Shown one piece after another: positions 39,310 to 47,778 of a stretch of DNA of 64,000 bases. The position numbers and the translations under genes are program-made. The stretch is from Pseudothioclava nitratireducens. GTDB taxonomy: Bacteria > Pseudomonadota > Alphaproteobacteria > Rhodobacterales > Rhodobacteraceae. The first letter of the stretch is position 1. Each line of letters begins with the position of its first letter. The DNA lies in contig NZ_JARGDK010000005.1 in the NCBI RefSeq assembly GCF_029210495.1, positions 124,001 through 188,000 of the forward strand, in the 5' to 3' direction. The notes beneath the pieces were generated by a model that had not been told where the DNA came from, made no database searches, and saw only the letters and a list, made by a program, of their open reading frames with translations.

Positions 39310-40533
39310 ATGCCCCTCACGATTGAACGCCTCTCCCTTCACGCTGACGGCGTGGCCCATACTCCAGAAGGCACGGTGCATGTGGCCATGGCGCTGCCCG
39401 GTGAGGTGGTGGACGGCGAGGTAGTCGATGGGCGCATCGCTCAACCCCGGATCGTGACACCTTCGGCTGACCGGGTAAAAGCGCCCTGCCCGCATTATCG
39501 CTCCTGCGGGGGCTGCGTGATGCAGCACGCTTCCGAAACCTTCACCGCCGCATGGAAGGCCGAAGTCGTACGAAACGCGCTGAGCGCGCGTGGGATCGAA
39601 GCGCCCGAGATCACAGTGCACAGTTCGCCCCTGCACTCCCGGCGGCGCGCGACCTTCTCCGGTCGGCGGACAAAAAAGGGCACGCTGGTCGGCTTTCACG
39701 CGCGCGCTTCTGACACCGTGATCGAGGTGCCGAACTGCCTGATTCTGCGTCCCGAGATACTGGCCGCCATGCCCGCGCTCCATGAAGCGACCGCCATCGG
39801 CAGTTCGCGCAAGGGTGAGATCAGCTTTGCAGTGACCGTTTCGGAAGCCGGCCTCGATATCGCGGCGACGGGCGGGAAAGACCCTATACCGGCAGTTTTC
39901 CAAGAACTCGCGGCGCTGGCGCGGCGTCATGATCTGGCGCGCCTGACGTGGAATGGAGAGCCGATTGCGGCGCGGCGCCCGCCCACGCAAAGGTTCGGAA
40001 CCGCCAAGGTTGCGCCCCCGGCCGGAGCCTTCCTTCAGGCCACCGCCGAGGGGGAGGCCGCTCTGGTTGCCTTTGTCCAGAACGCGACTCAAGGGGCCAA
40101 CCGTGTGGCGGACCTCTTCGCGGGGTCAGGGACCTTCTCGCTGCCGCTCGCGGAAGGGGCCGAGGTCCATGCCGTCGAAGGCGAGGCCGCGATGCTCGCT
40201 GCGCTCGATCAAGGATGGCGTCAGGCCAAAGGGCTAAAGCGCGTCACGACCGAGACGCGGGACCTCTTCCGCCGCCCGCTTCTGCCCGACGAGTTGAAGG
40301 CTTATGACGCGATCGTGATCGACCCGCCACGCGCCGGCGCCGAGGCTCAGGTTCAAGAGATCGCACAAAGCCAATGCCATGATCTCGTTTATATTTCCTG
40401 CAACCCGGTGACGTTTGCGCGCGACGCCGCACACCTTGCCGCAGCAGGGTTCACGCTCGAAGCGCTCGAGGTCGTGGACCAGTTCCGCTATTCCACACAT
40501 GTCGAGCTTGCGTCGCGCTTTCGGCGCAATTAG
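39310..40533 (+). CDS. Iron-sulfur RNA methyltransferase (RlmD/TrmA-like)
   Basis: A 407-residue SAM-dependent uridine C5 methyltransferase. An N-terminal TRAM-like region is followed by Fe-S cysteines C60, C66 and C69 (CPHYRSCGGC), with a probable fourth near residue 143. The SAM motif is VADLFAGSGTFSLPLA, IDPPRAGAEAQVQ is present, and the catalytic cysteine is C364 in ISCNPVTFARD. The exact target (23S U1939 or another uridine) cannot be decided here. The start follows AAGG. It is 52 bp after the ABC gene and 43 bp before the transpeptidase. Confidence 0.92.
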   Translation: MPLTIERLSLHADGVAHTPEGTVHVAMALPGEVVDGEVVDGRIAQPRIVTPSADRVKAPCPHYRSCGGCVMQHASETFTAAWKAEVVRNALSARGIEAPEITVHSSPLHSRRRATFSGRRTKKGTLVGFHARASDTVIEVPNCLILRPEILAAMPALHEATAIGSSRKGEISFAVTVSEAGLDIAATGGKDPIPAVFQELAALARRHDLARLTWNGEPIAARRPPTQRFGTAKVAPPAGAFLQATAEGEAALVAFVQNATQGANRVADLFAGSGTFSLPLAEGAEVHAVEGEAAMLAALDQGWRQAKGLKRVTTETRDLFRRPLLPDELKAYDAIVIDPPRAGAEAQVQEIAQSQCHDLVYISCNPVTFARDAAHLAAAGFTLEALEVVDQFRYSTHVELASRFRRN

Positions 40534-40576
40534 GGGCATGGGCAAACAGGCCCATTTTCGCTAGGATAAGCGCAAG

Positions 40577-41101
40577 ATGAAACGCAACGAGCAGACCCAC
40601 ACCACCCGCCGAAATCTCTTGCTTGGGGGCACTGCCCTTCTGGCGCTGACGGCCTGCGGCGATACCAGCAAGTTCCGTCACTACAGCGGCCCGCATGTGA
40701 CCGAAGTGCAGGTCTTCAAAGCGAAGCGCCGGATGTATCTGCTGTCAGGCCGCGAGGTCCTCAAGACCTACAAAATCGGTCTGGGCGGCAACCCGATCGG
40801 CCCCAAGCAGTTCGAAGGCGACAGCAAGACGCCGGAAGGCACCTATTTCATCGACCGCCGCAATCCGAACTCCGCCTATCACCTCTCGCTTGGGATTTCG
40901 TATCCGAACGCGCAGGACCGGGCATTTGCTGAAGCACAGGGCAAGAAGCCGGGCGGTGACATCTTCATCCATGGCCGCGCCAAGAAGAACAAGGGCCGCG
41001 GCAAGGATTGGACCGCTGGCTGTATCGCGGTGAAAGACAAGGAAATCGAAGAGATTTACGCGATGATCGCCAACGGCACGGTCATCCACATCTTCCCGTA
41101 A
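40577..41101 (+). CDS. L,D-transpeptidase (YkuD), Tat-type lipoprotein
   Basis: A 174-residue protein. The N-terminus has a twin-arginine motif (TTRRNLLLGG) and a lipobox LTAC with C27 as the lipid-modified residue. The YkuD catalytic motif is HGRAKKNKGRGKDW followed by TAGCIAV, catalytic C149. Such enzymes make 3-3 crosslinks in peptidoglycan or attach proteins to it. It is followed by a convergent CAP-domain lipoprotein and a second transpeptidase, forming a small cell-envelope cluster. Confidence 0.92.
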   Translation: MKRNEQTHTTRRNLLLGGTALLALTACGDTSKFRHYSGPHVTEVQVFKAKRRMYLLSGREVLKTYKIGLGGNPIGPKQFEGDSKTPEGTYFIDRRNPNSAYHLSLGISYPNAQDRAFAEAQGKKPGGDIFIHGRAKKNKGRGKDWTAGCIAVKDKEIEEIYAMIANGTVIHIFP

Positions 41102-41105
41102 TGCA

Positions 41106-41127
41106 AAGGGCCCCGGTTGGGGCCCTT
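41106..41127. terminator. Bidirectional terminator-like hairpin between L,D-transpeptidase and CAP genes
   Basis: AAGGGCCCC / GGGGCCCTT form a perfect 9-bp stem with a GGTT loop between two convergent genes. There is no long T-run on either side. Confidence 0.65.
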
Positions 41128-41141
41128 GGTCTGGCTGCCGA

Positions 41142-41651
41142 TCAGTTGCCCGTCAGCATCGTCCACCAGATCTTGCCGGTCGGCTCCTGATACCAGGCCA
41201 TGCCCATCTGCCGGGCGGCCGGATTGAGGATCACATCGCGCGTATCGGGAAGCGCCATCCACGCAGACAGGGTCTCGATCTCGGTCTCGTAGGTCTCAGA
41301 GATATTCTCGCCCAAAACCTGGCCCATATAGCCCGCACGCCGCGCCCGGTCGATCATCGAAGAGCCATCCGACCCCCAGTGCCACGGACGGTTCTGGCGC
41401 GCCATGTCCTGAGAATGTGCCGCTGCCGCTGCCGTCAGCTGATCGTTGAGCGCAAGTGGCGCCGTGCCACGAGCTGCCCGCAGACTGTTGACCGATTCGA
41501 GCACGCGCTGCGGGATAACCTCTGCATCGCGGGAGGTGATCCGATAAAGCTGCGGCAGTGGCTTGCCGTCGGGGCCAAGCTGCGGCCCTGCCGGCTCACA
41601 AGCAGCCAGCGCCAGAACCGCTGCGGAAAGCAAAGTCAGAACACGAAGCAT
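41142..41651 (-). CDS. CAP-domain (SCP-like) lipoprotein
   Basis: A 169-residue protein with a lipoprotein signal ending LAAC (C18). The CAP/SCP fold is indicated by LNDQLTAAAAAHSQDMARQN, the HWGSDGSS region, GENISE and GMAWYQ. CAP proteins in bacteria have no single known activity; an envelope location is likely. The start at 41651 is chosen because it begins the signal peptide. It is convergent with one L,D-transpeptidase and divergent from another. Confidence 0.88.
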   Translation of the reverse strand: MLRVLTLLSAAVLALAACEPAGPQLGPDGKPLPQLYRITSRDAEVIPQRVLESVNSLRAARGTAPLALNDQLTAAAAAHSQDMARQNRPWHWGSDGSSMIDRARRAGYMGQVLGENISETYETEIETLSAWMALPDTRDVILNPAARQMGMAWYQEPTGKIWWTMLTGN

Positions 41652-41817
41652 GATGCACCATCCCGTTGAATAACGGTCCAGAGCCTTACACGCTTGAAAT
41701 GCGCCACGCAAACCCACAGTTGCGTGAGAAACATGTCATGACGCGGGTTTGATTTGCACGAAGGCGCCGGGCACAGTATGACGCGCGCGACTGGCTGATG
41801 GCCTGATGGAGAGTATG

Positions 41818-42423
41818 ATGACCCAAGCGCGCACCCGTCTCAACCGCCGCGCCTTCCTTGGTAGCGCGTCGCTGTTTGGCGCTGGCCTTGCAACGCCCGC
41901 ACTGTCGCAGGCGCTCGATCTGGGCATGGAAACCTATGAAGAAACCGCGCAAACCAACATGCGCCGGAACATCTCAAGCTTCCGCGCTCTCGATTGGCAG
42001 CCCTATTTCAGCAACCTGACCAATGGCGCGATCCTCGTCGATACCGTGTCGCGCGCGCTGCATTTCTGGTCCGAAGATCGCTCGGTCTATCGCCTCTACC
42101 CGACCTCGGTCCCGGTTTCCGAAGAACTGACGCGCCGCGGCCGCACCGAAGTGATCCGCAAGGTGGAAGGCCCGAGTTGGGCACCCACCCCGTCGATGAA
42201 ACAACGCAACCCGGAATGGCCGGATTACGTCCCGCCGGGCCCCGATAACCCGCTGGGCACTCACGCGCTTTACCTGTCGTGGCAGTATTACCGGATTCAC
42301 GGCACCCATGACACGCGCAAGATCGGCCGGAAATCCTCGAACGGCTGCATCGGGCTCTATAACGAACACATCCAGGAGCTGTTCGGGATGTCGAAGGTCG
42401 GGACACAGGTGCTCCTGATCTGA
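41818..42423 (+). CDS. L,D-transpeptidase (YkuD), Tat-exported
   Basis: A 201-residue protein with a twin-arginine signal (LNRRAFLGSAS) and a cleavage site near LSQA-LD. The YkuD domain carries LYLSWQYYRIHGTHD and KSSNGCIGLYNEHIQEL with catalytic C177. Of three clustered ATGs, 41818 has GGAGAG at the best spacing. It probably crosslinks peptidoglycan. The CAP-lipoprotein gene lies between it and another Tat-type L,D-transpeptidase. Confidence 0.92.
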   Translation: MTQARTRLNRRAFLGSASLFGAGLATPALSQALDLGMETYEETAQTNMRRNISSFRALDWQPYFSNLTNGAILVDTVSRALHFWSEDRSVYRLYPTSVPVSEELTRRGRTEVIRKVEGPSWAPTPSMKQRNPEWPDYVPPGPDNPLGTHALYLSWQYYRIHGTHDTRKIGRKSSNGCIGLYNEHIQELFGMSKVGTQVLLI

Positions 42424-42442
42424 CGCGCCAAGCAGCCAAAAC

Positions 42443-42468
42443 AAAGGCCCCGCGAGGGGCCTTTTTCA
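42443..42468 (+). terminator. Terminator after the second L,D-transpeptidase gene
   Basis: AAAGGCCCC / GGGGCCTTT with a GCGA loop followed by TT, 20 bases after the stop codon. Confidence 0.85.
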
Positions 42469-42520
42469 TCTGAAGCGCTGCAAGCTCCGGGCTCTGCCCG
42501 TTCCCGCTTCCAATCGCATC

Positions 42521-42574
42521 AAGTATCCTCGGGGGTGAATTTGCCAAAGGCAAAGAGGGGGCAGACAGCCCCCT
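42521..42574 (-). repeat. Rhodobacterales-type intergenic repeat, copy 3
   Basis: Read on the minus strand, directly after the hemH stop: AGGGGGCTGTCTGCCCCCT, then a small TTTGCC / GGCAAA hairpin, then ACCCCCGAGGATACTT. It shares its hairpin-plus-tail layout with copies at 20455 and 49065. Confidence 0.65.
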
Positions 42575-42583
42575 CTCCCCGGG

Positions 42584-43639
42584 TCAGGCGATCCAACCCA
42601 GCAGGTTTTCCTCGACCACTTCCATCAGCGCCGCGATATGCGCGTCGTCATCATTGAGGCACGGGACATAGGTGAAGGTCTCACCGCCCGCCTCCTCAAA
42701 GGCTTCACGGATCTCGCCGTTGATCTCTTCGAGCGTCTCGATGCAATCCGCCGAAAAAGCGGGCGAGATCACCGCGATGTTCTTCTTGCCGGCCTTGGCG
42801 AGTTCCGCCACATGCTCGACCGTGTAGGGGCGCAGCCACTCCTCGGTGCCAAAGACCGACTGGAAAGTCGTGTCGATCGCACCCTTCTCCCAGCCCAGCC
42901 GCTCGCGCAGCAGGCGCGAGGTTTTCTGGCATTGGCAATGGTAGGGGTCACCTTCCATCAGGTAACGCTTGGGCATCCCATGATAGGAGGCCACCAGCAC
43001 GTCGGGCTTCACGTCCAGCGTGGAATAGACACGCTCGACCGAGCCTGCCAGCGCTTCGATATAGCTGGGCCGGTCGAAATACTCGGCTGCCACACGTGCC
43101 GCAGGCTGGCGTTTTTGCTTCATCAGGGCGCGGAAGAACTGATCGTTCGCCGTGGCAGAGGTCGCCCCCGCATATTGCGGGTAAAGCGGCAGGAACAGGA
43201 TCTTCTCGCAGCCTTGCTCGACCATTCGATCGACCACGTCGAAGGTCGACGGGTTCCCGTAGCGCATGCAGTAATCCACGATCACCTCGGCGCCATAGCG
43301 TGCCTCGACGGCGCTGCGGAGTTTTGTCACCTGTTGCTTGGTGATCGTCATCAGGGGGCTTTCATTCGCCTCCTCATTCCAGATCAGCTTGTAGTTCGCG
43401 CCGCTCGTGAAGGGTCGCTTCATCAGGATGATGAGTTGCAAGAGCGGCTGCCATTTCCACGCCGGATAGTCGATCACGCGCTTGTCCGAGAGAAACTCGT
43501 TCAAGTAGCGGCGCATCGACCAATAGTCGGTCGCATCGGGCGTGCCGAGATTGGCGACCAGAAGGCCGATCTTGGCGGGTTTGACGGGCGGGTGGTCAGC
43601 GGGGGCATGGGCGAGGCGCGAAGCCGCGTTCTTCGTCAT
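42584..43639 (-). CDS. hemH: Ferrochelatase
   Basis: A 351-residue enzyme that inserts Fe(II) into protoporphyrin IX, the last step of heme synthesis. Family features include GLLVANLGTPDATDYWSM, CMRYGNPSTFDVVDRM, ASYHGMPKRYL with the catalytic histidine, CQCQKTSRLLRERLG, and SPAFSADCIETLEEI. A predicted -10 (TATAAG, 43681-43686 on the minus strand) gives a leader of about 35 bases. A perfect inverted repeat (43697-43717) covers the -35 area, so hemH is a candidate regulated promoter. Confidence 0.97.
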   Translation of the reverse strand: MTKNAASRLAHAPADHPPVKPAKIGLLVANLGTPDATDYWSMRRYLNEFLSDKRVIDYPAWKWQPLLQLIILMKRPFTSGANYKLIWNEEANESPLMTITKQQVTKLRSAVEARYGAEVIVDYCMRYGNPSTFDVVDRMVEQGCEKILFLPLYPQYAGATSATANDQFFRALMKQKRQPAARVAAEYFDRPSYIEALAGSVERVYSTLDVKPDVLVASYHGMPKRYLMEGDPYHCQCQKTSRLLRERLGWEKGAIDTTFQSVFGTEEWLRPYTVEHVAELAKAGKKNIAVISPAFSADCIETLEEINGEIREAFEEAGGETFTYVPCLNDDDAHIAALMEVVEENLLGWIA

Positions 43640-43696
43640 TCTTATCGTCCTGTCTTTCGCTTCCGTGGAACTGCCCCCGACTTATAGCGTTTTGCG

Positions 43697-43717
43697 CATA
43701 GGTCAATGCGACCTATG
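43697..43717. promoter_or_regulatory. Perfect inverted repeat in the hemH-otsB divergent promoter region
   Basis: CATAGGTC and GACCTATG, 8-bp perfect arms around AATGC. It overlaps the -35 area of the predicted hemH promoter and ends 13 bases before the otsB ATG. It could be a protein operator or an RNA hairpin in the otsB leader. Confidence 0.6.
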
Positions 43718-43730
43718 AAACAGAGACAGA

Positions 43731-44495
43731 ATGGCTTACCTTATTCCCATGGATATTTCGCCGCATCCGACCAAACGTATAGCCCCGCCCCCTCTGGAGC
43801 TCCGCAAACACGCTGTTTTCGTCGATTTCGACGGGACGCTGGTCGACATTGCTCCGCGACCGGATGCGATCGTGGTGCCAAGCGGTCTCGCACGCCGGTT
43901 GAACCAGCTCCGGGCGAGGATGGACGATGCCTTCGCAGTGGTCTCCGGGCGGTCTCTGCACGAGTTGGAGACATTTCTGACGGGGTTCAATGGTCTGATG
44001 ATCGGCTCGCACGGAGCCGAAGCGCGCGGCATCGAGCCGCCCTTGGCCCACGCGATCCCCGGCCTGCCCTTCGTACAATCTGAGCTGGCCGCCTTCGCCG
44101 CGAGCCGTGGTTTGCTCTACGAGCACAAACCTCATGGCGGCGCGATCCACTACCGTCACGCGCCGGAATCCGCAGAAACAGTGTCTGTTTTTGTCCATCA
44201 CCTGCTGGAGCGCTCCCCCGGATTCGAGGTCCAACCCGCCAAGATGGCCTATGAGTTACGTCCGGCAGGCGTTTCGAAAGACAAGGCGCTGGCCCGGCTG
44301 TGGCAAGAGGCGCAGTTCGCAGACCGCATCCCAGCCTATCTGGGGGATGACAGCACGGATGAGCCCGCCTTGCTTTGGGCGCAGGAAAATGGCGGATTTG
44401 GCATCAAGATCGGCGAGGGGGAGAGCGCCGCATGCCACCGGCTTGCGCAGCCCGCAGACGTGCACGCATGGCTCGCGGCGGCAGTGGAGGGATGA
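43731..44495 (+). CDS. otsB: Trehalose-6-phosphate phosphatase
   Basis: A 254-residue HAD-family phosphatase. The catalytic motif is VFVDFDGTLVDIAPRPD, with further HAD motifs VVSGR and YLGDDSTDEPA. It removes phosphate from trehalose-6-phosphate made by OtsA, encoded 1 bp downstream. The start at 43731 is used; an ATG at 43749 would give a 248-residue protein. Neither has a strong ribosome site. Trehalose is an osmo- and desiccation protectant. Confidence 0.94.
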   Translation: MAYLIPMDISPHPTKRIAPPPLELRKHAVFVDFDGTLVDIAPRPDAIVVPSGLARRLNQLRARMDDAFAVVSGRSLHELETFLTGFNGLMIGSHGAEARGIEPPLAHAIPGLPFVQSELAAFAASRGLLYEHKPHGGAIHYRHAPESAETVSVFVHHLLERSPGFEVQPAKMAYELRPAGVSKDKALARLWQEAQFADRIPAYLGDDSTDEPALLWAQENGGFGIKIGEGESAACHRLAQPADVHAWLAAAVEG

Positions 44496-44496
44496 G

Positions 44497-45843
44497 ATGG
44501 GACGCCTGATCTGTCTTTCGAACCGAATTCCGATGGGTCCGAACCCGTCTGGCGGTCTGGTCGTCGCGGTCGGGGATGCGCTCACAAGCCGCGATGGTCT
44601 TTGGATCGGCACTTCGGGCGAGATCAACGATACCCCTGAAGACCAGTTCCGGCCCGTCGAGGGAGGCGCGTTTCAGCGACTGTGCTTCGATCTGACGCCC
44701 GAGGAGCAGGCGAATTACTACGACGGTTACGCGAACTCGGTGCTCTGGCCTCTCTTCCATGGGCGCACCGACCTGATGGATATCCGGGCCGAGTTTCTCT
44801 CGACCTACAAGGCTGTTAACCGCCGGCTGGCGCGCATGCTGGCCGATGTGATCACGCCCGAAGACCGGATCTGGGTGCATGATTTTCACTTGCTGCCTCT
44901 CGCCTATGATCTGCGGCAGATGGGGATACAGAACCGGATCGGCTTTTTCCTGCACACACCCTTCCCGACACCTCTGGCGATGCAAGCTCTGCCAAACGGG
45001 TCGGAAATCTGTCAATGGCTTGCGCATTACGACCTGATCGGGTTGCAGGCAGAACGGGACGCGCGCAACTGTATCACGGCCATGGTCGAGATCGGCGGAG
45101 CCTCGGAACTGGCGGGCGGCTTTATCCATTTGGCGCCGAGACAGAGCCGAATTGCGGCCTTTCCGATTGCGATCGACGCGGGCGAGTTTTCTGATCTGGC
45201 GGCGCGTGAATTCGACAAGCTGCCCTCTGGCATCGTCAAGCCCGAGCGGCGGCTGATGATCGGTGTGGACAGGCTCGATTACACCAAAGGCGTGCCGCAA
45301 CGCTTCCGGGCCTTCGGTGAATTTCTTGCACGGCACGAGGAGTGGCATCGCCATGTGTCGCTTTTGCAGATCTCGCCGCCGACCCGCGAAGGCGTCGAGG
45401 CCTATGACGATATCCGCGAGGAGACAGAGCATCTCTCTGGTCAGATCAACGGGCGGTATGCCGATATTTCATGGGCGCCGATCCGCTTCATTAACCGCCC
45501 CATCCCGCGCGAGACCCTCGCGGGGCTCTATCGCGCGGCGGATGTCGGCTTGGTGACGCCGCTCATGGACGGGATGAACCTCGTCGCCAAAGAGTTCATT
45601 GCCGCACAGAACCCCGAAGATCCGGGGGTGCTTATGCTGTCGCAATTCGCGGGCGCGGCCGAGCAAATGCCCGAGGCGCTGATCGTGAACCCGCATGACC
45701 ATGAGCAGATGGCCACGACGATGTTGACCGCGCTGGCCATGCCGCGTGGCGAGCGGCGCGAGCGCTACAGCGCACTTATGACCACCCTGCGCAAAAAGGA
45801 TGTGCATTGGTGGTCGCGTGGCTACCTGACGGCGCTTGGCTAA
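44497..45843 (+). CDS. otsA: Trehalose-6-phosphate synthase
   Basis: A 448-residue GT20 glycosyltransferase that joins UDP-glucose and glucose-6-phosphate. Motifs include NRIPMGPNPSGGL at the N-terminus, WVHDFHLLPLA, DRLDYTKGVPQRF and TPLMDGMNLVAKEF. The ATG at 44497 follows GGAGG. With otsB it forms a two-gene trehalose operon. UDP-glucose could be supplied by galU at 59.5 kb. Confidence 0.96.
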   Translation: MGRLICLSNRIPMGPNPSGGLVVAVGDALTSRDGLWIGTSGEINDTPEDQFRPVEGGAFQRLCFDLTPEEQANYYDGYANSVLWPLFHGRTDLMDIRAEFLSTYKAVNRRLARMLADVITPEDRIWVHDFHLLPLAYDLRQMGIQNRIGFFLHTPFPTPLAMQALPNGSEICQWLAHYDLIGLQAERDARNCITAMVEIGGASELAGGFIHLAPRQSRIAAFPIAIDAGEFSDLAAREFDKLPSGIVKPERRLMIGVDRLDYTKGVPQRFRAFGEFLARHEEWHRHVSLLQISPPTREGVEAYDDIREETEHLSGQINGRYADISWAPIRFINRPIPRETLAGLYRAADVGLVTPLMDGMNLVAKEFIAAQNPEDPGVLMLSQFAGAAEQMPEALIVNPHDHEQMATTMLTALAMPRGERRERYSALMTTLRKKDVHWWSRGYLTALG

Positions 45844-45875
45844 AACAGAGCCTATTTCTGCGGAAAATGGAGATT

Positions 45876-46718
45876 TCAGTGCTCAGGCTTGTCGCCTGCC
45901 GGACGCTCGACCGTGCCCAGCGCTTCGGCCAGACGCGCCGCCGCAGAGCCGGGTCGCAGCGGTTTTTGCTGGCTCTCATGCGGTTTCCATCCGGTGAGCC
46001 AAACCATGTCGAAACTGGCCCGAACGCGCCCGTCCGGCTCCTGAAAAGTCTCGGAATAGCGGCGCATCGCATCGAGGAAGACGGATTTCCGCGTGAACCG
46101 GCGCAGACGCGCGGCCAGTGCGTTGTTCTCGCCCATGGCGCGCAGATCGGACAGGAGCTTGAGCGGCGTTTCATAGGTGACTTTGCGCAGAACCGAGTCC
46201 GCGACGGGCAGAGCCAATCCGGAGCGCTGCAACAAACCGCCGAGATCGCGAATCTCACCCATCGGCAGCACGCGCGGGCTCAGGCCCCCAGTCACGGCAG
46301 CTTCGGCCTCGGCCAGCGCCGCACGTAGCTCCGAGAGGGTTTGCCCGCCAAACATCACCGCAATGAAAAGCCCGTCCGGGCGCAGTGCACGGGTTGATTG
46401 CACGATCTGACCGACCGGATCATTCGCCCAGTGCAGCGCCATCGCATGCACGACAAGATCATACGCGCCCGGTTCGAGGTCCAGAGCCTCGGTATCGGGA
46501 ACAACCTTGGCTCCGGGGAGGATTTTCAGCCACGGTTCAGGAAAAGCGGTCACGATCGCCGGTGCCGTAAACCTTCTGTTAACCTCGTTCAGCCTTTCCT
46601 CAAGTTCCAAGGCCGCGTCCTCGTGCAGGAAAAGCTCGGGACCGGCAGGACGGGATTTTGCCCGGGCGCGCTGGCGCTCGAGGGCTTGGCGGTCGGTCAG
46701 AAGGGGCGGCGTGGTCAT
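45876..46718 (-). CDS. Methyltransferase-fold protein of the NDUFAF5 type
   Basis: A 280-residue protein with a Rossmann methyltransferase fold. LVVHAMALHWANDPVGQIVQ and ALRPDGLFIAVMFGGQTL match the family that includes mitochondrial NDUFAF5, a complex I assembly factor, and BioC. The glycine-rich SAM motif expected near residue 65 is poorly conserved. NDUFAF5-like function is my preferred reading, from family resemblance and the comF-grxC context. The ATG at 46718 overlaps the comF start on the other strand. Confidence 0.8.
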   Translation of the reverse strand: MTTPPLLTDRQALERQRARAKSRPAGPELFLHEDAALELEERLNEVNRRFTAPAIVTAFPEPWLKILPGAKVVPDTEALDLEPGAYDLVVHAMALHWANDPVGQIVQSTRALRPDGLFIAVMFGGQTLSELRAALAEAEAAVTGGLSPRVLPMGEIRDLGGLLQRSGLALPVADSVLRKVTYETPLKLLSDLRAMGENNALAARLRRFTRKSVFLDAMRRYSETFQEPDGRVRASFDMVWLTGWKPHESQQKPLRPGSAAARLAEALGTVERPAGDKPEH

Positions 46719-47484
46719 GATGGGGCTGGACCTTAGAAGGGTTCGCGCGGGGATGCCAGTGGGGATACGCAGCGCGCTGCATATCGTGTTCCCGCCGCGT
46801 TGCCTCGCCTGCGGAGAGGCCGTCGGCACCGATCATGGGCTCTGTGGCACCTGTTGGCGCGATGCGCAATTCGTCTCGAACCCATGCTGTGACCGCTGCG
46901 GAACCCCGCTTCCCGGTGAGGCAGAACCGGATCAGACCCTATTATGCGACGATTGCCATAGCGACCCGCCGCCGTGGCAACGCGGGCGGACAGCGCTCGT
47001 TTACAAGGATACCGGGCGGCGGCTGGTGCTGGCGTTGAAACATGCGGACCGACTTGATCTGGTGACGCCGATGGCCCGCTGGATGGTGCGGGCGGGACAG
47101 CCGATCCTCGCGCCAGAAATGATCGTCGCCCCGGTGCCAATCCACCGGCTTCGCCTCCTGAAGCGGCGCTATAACCAATCAGCGTTGCTGGCACAGGTAA
47201 TAGGGCGCGAAACCGGGCTACGCGTCGAGCCGGAGCTTCTGATCCGACACCGCGCGACTCCGCCGCAGGACGGGCATGACAAGGCGCTGCGGCTGGAGAA
47301 TGTCGCCGGTTCAATCACCGTGAACCCCCGAAAACAGGCTCTGTTGCAGGATAAAATGGTTCTGTTGATCGACGATGTGATGACCTCGGGCGCGACGCTC
47401 CGGGTCACCGCCGAGGCTGCACTAGCGGCAGGTGCCATCTCTGTGTCGGTCCTGACACTGGCACGCGTTGCGAAGAGTGCTTAA
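46717..47484 (+). CDS. comF: ComF-family phosphoribosyltransferase-like protein
   Basis: A 255-residue protein. An N-terminal zinc-ribbon-like cysteine region (RCLACGE, CGTC, CCDRCG, CDDC) is followed by a PRTase domain with PVPIHRLRLLKRRYNQS and VLLIDDVMTSGATLR. ComF is required for DNA uptake in competent bacteria, and homologues occur widely. The ATG at 46717 has AAGGGG 10 bases upstream. An ATG at 46753 would also give a normal-length protein. It is divergent from and touches the methyltransferase start. Confidence 0.9.
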   Translation: MMGLDLRRVRAGMPVGIRSALHIVFPPRCLACGEAVGTDHGLCGTCWRDAQFVSNPCCDRCGTPLPGEAEPDQTLLCDDCHSDPPPWQRGRTALVYKDTGRRLVLALKHADRLDLVTPMARWMVRAGQPILAPEMIVAPVPIHRLRLLKRRYNQSALLAQVIGRETGLRVEPELLIRHRATPPQDGHDKALRLENVAGSITVNPRKQALLQDKMVLLIDDVMTSGATLRVTAEAALAAGAISVSVLTLARVAKSA

Positions 47485-47517
47485 ATCCCTATAGTCTGCG
47501 CGACCAAGGGGATATTC

Positions 47518-47775
47518 ATGCAACGCGTCGAGATTTACACCACCCGAACCTGCCCGTTCTGCATCATGGCCAAACAGCTTTTGCAGCGCAAAGGCGTGAG
47601 CTTCGAAGAAACCGATGTCGGTGCCGACCCGTCGCTGCGCGCCGAGATGATGCAACGCGCGAACGGCCGACGTACGGTGCCGCAGATTTTCATCGGCGGC
47701 AGCCATGTCGGCGGCTGCGACGACCTGCATGCGCTGGATGCGGCGGGCAAACTTGACGCGCTGCTGGCGGGCTAG
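47518..47775 (+). CDS. grxC: Glutaredoxin 3
   Basis: An 85-residue dithiol glutaredoxin. The active site is CPFC (C12, C15), and the glutathione-binding TVPQIFIGGSHVGGCDDL is present. It reduces disulfides and glutathionylated proteins using glutathione. It lies 33 bp after comF and 3 bp before the nitrilase-family gene, which may repair deaminated glutathione. Confidence 0.96.
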   Translation: MQRVEIYTTRTCPFCIMAKQLLQRKGVSFEETDVGADPSLRAEMMQRANGRRTVPQIFIGGSHVGGCDDLHALDAAGKLDALLAG

Positions 47776-47778
47776 GCA

